The notes under the pieces: model-generated
The model's database searches: none
The model's input: only the letters and a program-made list of their open reading frames with translations
Told to the model about the DNA's origin: nothing
Shown here: piece by piece, positions 1-6,900 of the stretch
How positions within the stretch are numbered: position 1 is the first letter of the stretch
Layout of the letters: each line of letters starts with the position of its first letter
NCBI GenBank assembly: GCA_011525095.1
Contig: WTIV01000088.1
Coordinates: 1 to 9,429 of the forward strand
Length of the DNA: 9,429 nucleotides
Direction of reading: 5' to 3'
From: Methanobacteriota archaeon
GTDB taxonomy: Archaea; Thermoplasmatota; Poseidoniia; Poseidoniales; Poseidoniaceae
Made by a program: the position numbers and the translations under genes

Positions 1-1127
1 TAACAACAGGTTCTCTAAACTCACTCCAGACAAAGTGTCTAATCATTGCAGATGGGGGATATGAAGGAGTTTGGACAGGCACCAAGGTCAGCCTAGGTCT
101 TGACCTAGCAATGAAAGCCGGATTAGCGGTTAGGGACCTTGAATTCGTAGCATGGGCGCCTTTGGCGGTCAAAGGCACAAACGTAGTACTACCAATCGGT
201 ATGCTTGCAGATGGTGCAACTCTTCACCAATCAAACGGTACTCCTCTGGACGTAGATTTGACAGCAGACTCAACCAAGTTGGCAAATGCGATTGGCTCAA
301 ACGGAGACGTTGTACTGGATGCAAGAAGCATGGGCGAATCCTCTGTTTGGTGGGCTCAAACCTTCGAGCTGGTCAGTCAAAGATTGGGAATCGACATGAA
401 GAAACAAACAGTATCGGTTCATCCAAGGGTTGCAACAACAATTGGCGGAATTGCAACCGATGAACACGGTAGAGCCGTTACCGGCCGCTGGTCTCGTTGG
501 TTCACCGGCCTATATGCTGCTGGAGACTCAGCATGTTCTGGATTACACGGCGCAGGATTGATTTCTGGAAACAGGTTACTGGATGCTGTTGCTGGTGGCG
601 CAGCTGCTGGAGAACATGCAGCGGAATACGCAAAGAAAACCTCTCACACAGGAAGAGCAGCACTCGAAGGAGCATTGGGTGCTGTTGAGGCAGACTTAGA
701 TTTCGATATGGCTGGTGCAGAAGAAGGGCCGGTCCAGAGAGTGGGGCCGCTATATGCAAAACTGTCAGATATTATGCAATCAAGTATGGGATACACAAAG
801 GATGCAGCAGGCTTGCAATCCGCACTAGAATCTCTTGAAGCACTTTCAGAGTCAGCAGGCAAGGTACATTTGGATGATTCAGGTAGATTATACAACACTA
901 ACCTACTCGAATCTCTGCGCCTTAAGGCAGGAATTAGACTTGCGATAGCAAGCACAAGAAGCGCAATGTCTCGTACCGAAAGCAGAGGTACACATCAGCG
1001 TTCAGATTTCGAAGAGGAAGATGCTGAGCAACTTCATCACACACTCGTCGACTCGGAAGGAAACCTATCCACTCTTGCGATTAGGAAGGGTGGCTCAGGA
1101 ACTTGGACACTTGCACCGGGCGAGTGA
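1..1127 (+). CDS. SdhA/FrdA-family flavoprotein with altered active site (5' end outside window)
   Basis: The reading frame is open from the left edge (first full codon at base 3) to tandem TGA stops at 1125-1130, giving about 374 residues of a family whose members have roughly 570-600, so some 200 N-terminal residues including the dinucleotide-binding motif lie outside. Numbering from the in-frame ATG at 111, fold signatures are clear. ADGGYEG lies just before that ATG. EF at 11-12 matches the DxEF motif, IGGI is at 111-114, LYAAGDSA at 134-141, HGAG followed by GNRLLD at 146-158, and the C-terminal helical-domain signature with RTESRGTHQRSDF near 290. Family members use FAD to oxidise succinate or reduce fumarate. 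Here the aligned substrate residues are replaced: His of HPT by Ala16, Thr-Glu by Pro28-Ile29, His before MGGI by Ala108, and Arg of the NRLG motif by Leu150. No Arg exists between 8 and 72 to act as the catalytic acid. A FAD oxidoreductase of unknown substrate is the safest call. Confidence 0.85.
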   Translation, partial: TTGSLNSLQTKCLIIADGGYEGVWTGTKVSLGLDLAMKAGLAVRDLEFVAWAPLAVKGTNVVLPIGMLADGATLHQSNGTPLDVDLTADSTKLANAIGSNGDVVLDARSMGESSVWWAQTFELVSQRLGIDMKKQTVSVHPRVATTIGGIATDEHGRAVTGRWSRWFTGLYAAGDSACSGLHGAGLISGNRLLDAVAGGAAAGEHAAEYAKKTSHTGRAALEGALGAVEADLDFDMAGAEEGPVQRVGPLYAKLSDIMQSSMGYTKDAAGLQSALESLEALSESAGKVHLDDSGRLYNTNLLESLRLKAGIRLAIASTRSAMSRTESRGTHQRSDFEEEDAEQLHHTLVDSEGNLSTLAIRKGGSGTWTLAPGE

Positions 1128-1135
1128 TGAAAACA

Positions 1136-1153
1136 CCCTCAAAACTTTGAGGG
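1136..1153 (+). promoter_or_regulatory. Perfect inverted repeat that includes the purine-rich site before the HIT gene
   Basis: CCCTCAAA (1136-1143) and TTTGAGGG (1146-1153) are exact reverse complements separated by AC, so an RNA hairpin of about 7 bp with a 4-base loop can form. It begins 6 bases after the second stop of the flavoprotein gene. The right arm contains the only strong Shine-Dalgarno-like stretch (GAGGGGA, 1149-1155) before the HIT gene. No T-run follows, which argues against a simple intrinsic terminator. It could mask ribosome access, end the upstream transcript, or protect an mRNA end. The pairing is seen; the role is inferred. Confidence 0.55.
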
Positions 1154-1172
1154 GAGTGTGTCTAGAGACACT

Positions 1173-1610
1173 ATGGCAGAGCCAACGCTTTTCGAGAAAA
1201 TTCTCTCCGGAGAAATTCCTGGAAACTTCATTTGTAGAGGTGATGGCTGGGGCTCTTTCCTTGACGTCTTTCCTCGTTCAGAAGGACACACGCTCGTCGT
1301 TTTAGAAAACCCAAGCCAGAGGTTGAACGATTTATCTCAACAAGAATTGGGCTTGCTATTCTCGGGAGTGAAAGAAACGCAACAGACCTTGTCTGCGTAC
1401 TTCGATACAACCGATTTCACAATCACAATACATGACGGGCCACTAGCTGGCCAAGAAATACCCCATGTTCACGTTCATGTAATTCCTAGATTAGCCGGGG
1501 ACGGTGGAGGTGCACTGCCCTGGATGTTCCCAAATGCAAAACCACCCAATCCGCCAGATTTTCCGGCACTGAGCGAATTGTGTAACAAAATCAAGGAGGC
1601 TAGTCAATGA
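1173..1610 (+). CDS. HIT-family nucleotide hydrolase, FHIT-like
   Basis: A 145-residue soluble protein, close to the usual FHIT length. The histidine triad is complete as HVHVHVIPR (His98, His100, His102). It is preceded by DGPLAGQEIPH, which closely matches the FHIT signature DGPEAGQ...HVHVH. The N-terminal TLFEKILSGEIP is the typical HIT opening, and FPRSEGHTLVV corresponds to the strand that holds the nucleotide. Family enzymes hydrolyse dinucleoside polyphosphates (Ap3A/Ap4A) or nucleotide phosphoramidates through a nucleotidyl-histidine intermediate at the middle His. The residue matching FHIT Gln83, just before DGP, is His87 here. The start is ambiguous: ATG at 1173 fits the family N-terminus, whereas in-frame GTG at 1158 would add five residues (MSRDT) but leaves only 2 bases after the purine-rich site. 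The stop overlaps the next start in ATGA (1607-1610), implying translational coupling with the acyltransferase. Exact substrate cannot be told from sequence. Confidence 0.9.
   Translation: MAEPTLFEKILSGEIPGNFICRGDGWGSFLDVFPRSEGHTLVVLENPSQRLNDLSQQELGLLFSGVKETQQTLSAYFDTTDFTITIHDGPLAGQEIPHVHVHVIPRLAGDGGGALPWMFPNAKPPNPPDFPALSELCNKIKEASQ
1593..1599 (+). promoter_or_regulatory. Shine-Dalgarno site AAGGAGG for the acyltransferase
   Basis: AAGGAGG ends 7 bases before the ATG at 1607 and lies inside the end of the HIT coding sequence. It fixes the acyltransferase start and shows that this genome uses leadered, Shine-Dalgarno initiation at internal operon genes. Confidence 0.8.
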
Positions 1611-3157
1611 AGAAAGGATTTGATGGTGCAAGAGACCGTCATGGAGACCTATTGCCCGAATTATCTGCATCAGCTTCGAAAATGAAGTACGAGAAATTGG
1701 TAAATGCTCCTCTTCCGACCTTTGACAAAGATTACCCAGGATCTCCATTTTTCATGGAGTTGGGCTACTTCATGCTTAGGCGAACAATATACTCACAATT
1801 TAGAACATTTGAGGTTACAGGAACAGAGAAAATTCCAACCGATAGAGGAAGCATGTGTTCTGCATGGCATACAAATGGATTGGTTGACCCGGTTACAATT
1901 TTCCTCAGCCATCCTAAGAAGTTCGTAGTTGGAGGCCGTCATGACCTCGTCACTCGGCCAATCCTAGGTTTCTGGGCGAGGAAATTCGCAGTTCAACCAG
2001 TTGTGAGGATGGCCGAATTGCTTAGAGGCGGCTGTTCCGAAGAAGAGGCCAACTATCTCAATGGCCGCTCACTACTGAATCTTGCAACGGGTATTTCACA
2101 CGGGTTTGGTTGCGCGCTGTTCCCAGAAGGTACAAGCCACTCTGAAAGCCATTTGATTCGGTTGAAGACGGGTCCATTCAGAACCGTACTCGCAGCAGCA
2201 GCACACGCCAAAGCGAATGGAAGGACGGCCCCAGTACTGATACCAATAGGGTTGCATTTCAGAACAAGACACTTGTTTAGAACCGACGCTTGGATAGAAT
2301 ATGGTGAACCGATAGAACTGCCACATGACGAACTCCCTCAGGAATTGATTGACAAAGTAGGCTCTGGAGATTGGATGGAGCCCCCCGCAGATCTAGTTAC
2401 GGGTCTGCGAGACCAACTTCAAGAAAAATTGGCGCCTATGACTCCTAACCGAGATACGTTCAGCGAAGTCCATAGAGACGGAGTAATCGCTCATATGAAG
2501 AGGAAGATGCAAAATAAGCCCGAATTGACTTGGAGAGAGGAAGTACTCGAAGTTAGGAGAATGAAGAGTCAACCAGAATCTCAAGAAATACAGAATATAG
2601 CCACAAGAGTCGGTGATAAACTAGACGAAGCAGGACTCGATGGCAGAGACATAAATTCTAGTTGCGATGGACTGAAGGGCGTTTCAGTGCCCGGAACAAC
2701 AGTAAATTTACTCAAGTTAATACCGTTCCTAGCTTTGCTACCAATACTTGTTCTTTCAATGGGTTGGCAAATTGCACTTGGTAGAATTCTAGGAGACAAA
2801 ACCGACGAAGGACTCGATGCAAGAACATCCTATCATATGCTCTTTGGAATGTTTGGCTCTATGTTATGGTGGCCTATTCTTGCAACTATTTTGACCATAA
2901 TTACGGCTGTTTTCAATTCAGATATTGACGCCGAATTAGGTATTGACCTTATGGCGATGTTCGGGGGAGAGATATGGCAGCAATCAATTTCATTCGTTGC
3001 GGTTTGGTGTATTATGATATTTTCATTCTGGCTTTCAGCCACTTGTTTCGCATCCGGATGGGACGCAGTTGCCGATTTCAAAAGGTGGAGAAGCCGCTCA
3101 AAAACCAACCCTTTGGTTAGAGAAGATATAGTAAAATTACGTGACTTACTGAACTGA
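1607..3157 (+). CDS. Membrane acyltransferase, Gpt2/PlsC-like (glycerol-phosphate or lysophospholipid type)
   Basis: A 516-residue protein. Motif I is WHTNGLVDP, catalytic His88 and Asp94 spaced HX5D rather than the HX4D of ordinary PlsC. HX5D is the spacing I recall for the Gpt2/Sct1-like LPLAT subgroup (HxNxxxDP). Further family blocks are PVVR (131-134), FPEGTSHS (172-179, phosphate/acyl-donor block) followed by LKTGPFRTVL (186-195), and the strand APVLIPIGLHF (208-218). The C-terminal third has hydrophobic segments at about 367-390, 409-436 and 459-483, the same catalytic-plus-membrane layout as bacterial members, so it should act at the cytoplasmic membrane face. Expected chemistry is acyl transfer to glycerol-3-phosphate or a lysophospholipid. 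The ATGA overlap with the HIT gene and a strong ribosome site set the start. It is unusual for an archaeon, whose classical lipids are isoprenoid ethers. The true acceptor and donor are unknown. Confidence 0.85.
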   Translation: MKKGFDGARDRHGDLLPELSASASKMKYEKLVNAPLPTFDKDYPGSPFFMELGYFMLRRTIYSQFRTFEVTGTEKIPTDRGSMCSAWHTNGLVDPVTIFLSHPKKFVVGGRHDLVTRPILGFWARKFAVQPVVRMAELLRGGCSEEEANYLNGRSLLNLATGISHGFGCALFPEGTSHSESHLIRLKTGPFRTVLAAAAHAKANGRTAPVLIPIGLHFRTRHLFRTDAWIEYGEPIELPHDELPQELIDKVGSGDWMEPPADLVTGLRDQLQEKLAPMTPNRDTFSEVHRDGVIAHMKRKMQNKPELTWREEVLEVRRMKSQPESQEIQNIATRVGDKLDEAGLDGRDINSSCDGLKGVSVPGTTVNLLKLIPFLALLPILVLSMGWQIALGRILGDKTDEGLDARTSYHMLFGMFGSMLWWPILATILTIITAVFNSDIDAELGIDLMAMFGGEIWQQSISFVAVWCIMIFSFWLSATCFASGWDAVADFKRWRSRSKTNPLVREDIVKLRDLLN

Positions 3158-3180
3158 ACGGTTCAAGTTAGTTGACCGTT
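3157..3180 (+). other. Hairpin at the end of the acyltransferase gene
   Basis: AACGGT (3157-3162) pairs with ACCGTT (3175-3180), and CAA (3164-3166) pairs with TTG (3172-3174), leaving one bulged T (3163) and a GTTAG loop. The stem starts on the last base of the TGA stop and occupies most of the 34-base gap before the next gene. No U-tract follows, so it may be a processing or stabilising structure or a partial terminator inside an operon, rather than a full stop signal. Confidence 0.4.
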
Positions 3181-3191
3181 TCGGGTTGGAT

Positions 3192-3827
3192 ATGTCGCCC
3201 GAGGATGCAGAGAAGCTTGTCCGCTCATGGCTAGCTAGCGAGAGGATAGAAGTTCGTGAGCAAGAGGACGCACGTGCGCAGATGCACCTTCTTGTCAAGT
3301 ATCCTCAGGGTAAAAACGGTCACATGTTTGCTGTTGTAATTCCTAAAGAGAGAGATTTGCTAGCCATTTCTTCGATGACTAGGGTCGATGAAGGCCAGCA
3401 ACAGGCTATGAAAGACCTGATGAAGACCGATGAAGAAGAGTGGAAAACTTGGATGCATGAATGCAGGATGCAACTGATAGCTTCCGGTGTTGATTGGGGC
3501 ATCCATTTGGGTCATGTTGGAAAAGAAAGGCCTGGGCCACTCCAAGCATTCAACGTGAGTGAACCGCTGTGGTTTGACGGTCTAACGAAGAATGAAATGA
3601 TGCAAAATCTGCGTAGTCTTTGGTTGGCTAAATTAGGAGTAATTCACGAAATAAAATACACATTTGGCCTTGGCTCAGGCAAACCTGGTCCTGTCGATGA
3701 TTGGAAGAATAAGAAAGACTCCAAACAACGAGTAGGAAGGCCTTCAGCACCTCAACCAGCCACAGAAATACACGCTGACGAGTCAATGTCATTTGGCGAC
3801 GATTTTGACCCAACCGAGTGGCTTTGA
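3192..3827 (+). CDS. Conserved-looking protein of unknown function with acidic C-terminal tip
   Basis: A 211-residue soluble protein without signal peptide or membrane segment, which I do not recognise firmly. A short N-terminal helix (PEDAEKLVRSWLASERI) leads into strand-like stretches (MHLLVKY, HMFAVVIP, LLAISSM). A helical, charged part follows (EGQQQAMKDLM, then EEWKTWMHE) and then a second alpha/beta part to about residue 165. This pattern of a short WL-containing helix, beta pair and long helix recalls archaeal DUF2299-type proteins, but I cannot verify that. Residues 166-197 are polar, basic and proline-containing, probably disordered. The last residues FGDDFDPTEWL form an acidic and aromatic tip that may dock onto a partner. 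ATG at 3192 is preferred over in-frame TTG at 3186. No clear Shine-Dalgarno precedes it. It sits 34 bases after the acyltransferase and is probably co-transcribed; whether it shares a pathway is unknown. Confidence 0.8.
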   Translation: MSPEDAEKLVRSWLASERIEVREQEDARAQMHLLVKYPQGKNGHMFAVVIPKERDLLAISSMTRVDEGQQQAMKDLMKTDEEEWKTWMHECRMQLIASGVDWGIHLGHVGKERPGPLQAFNVSEPLWFDGLTKNEMMQNLRSLWLAKLGVIHEIKYTFGLGSGKPGPVDDWKNKKDSKQRVGRPSAPQPATEIHADESMSFGDDFDPTEWL

Positions 3828-3842
3828 TTTCACCGATTTCCA

Positions 3843-3876
3843 AACCGCTTCATTATGACCCGAGAGGGGCGCGGTT
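3843..3876 (+). other. Intergenic stem with GNRA-capped inner hairpin, possible transcript end
   Basis: AACCGC (3843-3848) is complementary to GCGGTT (3871-3876). Inside it CCC (3859-3861) and GGG (3866-3868) enclose GAGA, a GNRA-type tetraloop. The structure lies just after the unknown gene and its right arm runs into the TATA-like element of the next gene. It may mark the end of the upstream operon transcript. The arms are short and chance pairing is possible. Confidence 0.3.
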
Positions 3877-3881
3877 AAGTA
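3875..3881 (+). promoter_or_regulatory. TATA-like element for the surface-protein gene
   Basis: TTAAGTA is the best archaeal TATA-like stretch in the 95-base gap. Archaeal transcription usually starts about 25 bases downstream, which would place the start near 3903 and give a leader of about 20 bases containing the ribosome site. The preceding GC-rich bases do not form a clear purine BRE, so the call is tentative. Confidence 0.4.
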
Positions 3882-3890
3882 CCAGTAGTG

Positions 3891-3909
3891 TAACGAAAAT
3901 CTGTCGTTA
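3891..3909. promoter_or_regulatory. Palindrome across the predicted transcription start (candidate operator)
   Basis: TAACGA (3891-3896) and TCGTTA (3904-3909) are exact reverse complements with a 7-base spacer. The palindrome sits 10 bases downstream of the TATA-like element and just before the ribosome site, a common position for a dimeric repressor operator. The repeat is seen; the operator role is inferred. Confidence 0.35.
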
Positions 3910-3910
3910 G

Positions 3911-3917
3911 AGAGGAA
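3911..3917 (+). promoter_or_regulatory. Shine-Dalgarno site for the surface-protein gene
   Basis: AGAGGAA, with core GAGGA at 3912-3916, ends about 5-6 bases before ATG 3923. It supports that start, which also places the signal peptide at the exact N-terminus. Confidence 0.7.
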
Positions 3918-3922
3918 TCCGT

Positions 3923-6900
3923 ATGGGAGGAAAAATCAAGTCAATCAGCCTTGCAGCAATAATGGTGCTTTCAACACTGTCAGGAATTATGATGGCAGCA
4001 CCTGCAGCAGCAACACAAGTAGTAATCACAGAAGCAATACAAGTCGTCGATGGGGGGAGCGCCTCCGATCGTATGGCAGCAGTTGCGTCAGACTCACAAG
4101 GTAACGTCCACGTAGTTTGGAGCCGTTCCAATCAACACCTGTATTACTCGATGGTTTCTCCACGTGGAGAGACTCTAATCGATGCGACACAGGTCACCGG
4201 CTCCGGATTACACAAGATTTTCCACCCGGATATGGTGATTGATGAGAACGACAAAGTCCACATCGTCTGGGCAGATCATGCGGGTCAGCACAAAATCATG
4301 TACACAGCATTGCACCCATTCAATACGGCAATGGATGGTTCGGTATCTGATGACGGCACTCTGACAGCAATCGATGACTTCATCGTCGCTCAACACATCA
4401 ACAACCGCGACTGGCCTGCAATAGACGTAGACTCCAAAGGTAACGTACACATCGTATGGCAAGACCATTACGATTCTCTTGACATGTTCTTCCAGCAACC
4501 ACAGATCTATTACAAAATGCTACAACCTGACTACAGTGTACAGAACGCAATTGTTCTATTCGACGACACACTATTGACTCCAATTATCGGTCACAAGGGA
4601 CACCCAGACATTGTTGTAGATGCAAACGACTACGTTCAAATCGCATGGGACGATACTCGTGGTGGCAAGGTAGAACTTGTGTTCATCGTAGATACATCCG
4701 GTTCTATGTACTCAGAGTGGGCTGACGTTTGTACCGTAATTTATGGTGGAAACTTCGCATCTGGTGGTTTCTTCAAGGGAATCAAGCCTATGCTACAGGA
4801 AGGTAACATGACTGTTTACGAAACAATTTACGGTCTTGGTAACACTCTTCCAAGCGTTGCACAATCTGGGAACTGTGCATCCTACTACCAAAGCGGCCAA
4901 GGACCAAGAAACACCGCATTGGGACTCAACCCAGGAGACGACTCCGGTGGACTGAGAGTTCTACCAGGAACCGTATACAATGGTGCGACTTATTCTGGAT
5001 ACTCCGGCGAAGACTGGGGACCAGGTTCTAACTGGGCCTGCCTTTCATGGAAGGATGCAATCGGAAACGTTCCTGGTAACCCACCAACATCCTCTGATCA
5101 CAGGTGGAATCCAAATGCGACAAAGATTGTTCTTCCTGTATCCGATGAAGGACCTAAGGACGGAGATCCGTCTCAACAAGCAGACGACACAACGTCAATC
5201 AATGAAGCTCACGACAACTGTGTAAGTGCAGGTGTCATTCCAGTAGGGTTGTACGGTCAATCATACGGTGGAGCAGGAAACATCGAATCCCACATGAAGG
5301 ACTTGGCACAATGTCCGAACGGTGTGGTTTCAACAGCAACAAGGAATTGTCCTGGAAACTCAGTTCGTGGCACAGACGCTGGTGGACAAACCTACGAGTT
5401 CCCATCTGGAACCGGCGGTGCAAGCCAAATGCAACTTCTTGTAGAAGCAATGGTTTACATTTCAACAAACAATTCTCGTGAAATTTTCATGACTGTCTTG
5501 GACCCATATGGAAAGATGGACAATGATCCGACATGGGTTGCAGGAAGTCCAGGGCACACCACAACCGGCAGCGGATATGAAGAGGATGTTGGACGCGGAA
5601 GTGAAGGACATCTAGTTGTAGTAAATGACACACGTGTAACAATCGATGATGCATTCTCATTCCACCCATCAATTGGTGTTGACATGCAAGGAAACACACA
5701 CATTGCGTGGATGGACGGTCGCGACTATGGTTTCGAGAAGAACGTCCCATACGAGATCTACTACACCAAACTACGTCTACAAGGCGCTGGTGAATGGGAC
5801 GGCGTCCCAGAAGGACTCTCTACATATGCAATCAAGCGCATTGATGATACGCCAATTTCAGAGGTAGAAGGTCCTGGAAACATGCCTCAGGGTGCAAGCC
5901 AGAACTCCGCTTACCCTGCATTGCTTACAGATCCACAAAACAACGTTCACATCGCATGGTTGGACTTCGGTAACGGAAGCGCTGGGGAAGAAGTACTCTA
6001 CACTAGACTAAATGCAACAGAGGACACTGGCCCTGGCGAAACAGCATTAGATCCTTGGAATTCGACAGCAGTAACCTCCTGGTCTTCATTTAAACTAGGC
6101 CCTAGTCAGTTATCAAAACCGTCACTAGGACAACCTCCTGCGTTCGCTAACGACCTTGGTAGCGGTGCACACATCGCTTGGTCCGATACCAACAAGTGTT
6201 CTGATGAAAGCAACGGCGGTCCATGGACAATCTGTTATTCACACGTATTGACAGGACAAGTTGATGTTGAATTCGACGAAGGCGAGACTTACTACCACGT
6301 AATCGAACCTGGAGAGCAGACCATTTACAACTTGACCATCAACAATACAACTCCTGGTCCAAAGGACTTGGTTGCAGACACTTACAATTTGAATCTGACA
6401 GGTATGCCAGAGAACTGGACGGCAAACTTGTATTTCTCAAACAACCACACAGCTATCTTCCCAGATACTCCAATCTTCTTGGAAGGTGGAGAGATGGCTC
6501 GAATGTACTTGCGTGTAAGAGCGCCATCAGTCTATCAAGCGGCTGAAGACCAGTTAGCAGAAATTACGGTGTCTGCTATTTCGATGAAGGACCCTGCAAT
6601 TCGCTCTGAGCGCCTTACATTGACTCTGATGGATGTTGTACATGGTATTGATCTTGACACAAGCCACCGTATGGCAGATGTTGAGCAAGGCCAAACAGCG
6701 ATATTCTCAATCACAATTACCAACACTGGTAACGTGTACGATACATTCGCCTTCTACGACCCTAACAGTTTGGAAGGACAAAGCGAATGGATACTTCCGT
6801 TCGGCTGGCAAGTAAACTTCCCACTACAGGTCGCTCTCGACCCAGGACAATCAGTAACAAAGAATCTGGAATTGACAGTTCCTACGAGTCAGGACCCGGG

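Noticed and set aside
644..955. Antisense open frames such as this one, and similar ones under the large gene
   Set aside because: They lie opposite well-supported genes, have no ribosome sites or recognisable domains, and have the low-complexity composition expected of shadow frames.
1..1127. Naming the flavoprotein sdhA or nadB
   Set aside because: The residues that define succinate/fumarate or aspartate use are replaced, and the N-terminal third is outside the window, so no symbol is justified.
1158..1172. GTG at 1158 as the start of the HIT gene
   Set aside because: It is in frame, but the purine-rich site ends only 2 bases before it, and the added residues MSRDT are not part of the usual HIT N-terminus. 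ATG at 1173 is preferred, without certainty.
3828..3922. A tRNA or small RNA gene in the largest intergenic gap
   Set aside because: The paired segments do not form a cloverleaf or any RNA family I recognise; they are better explained as end signals and promoter elements.
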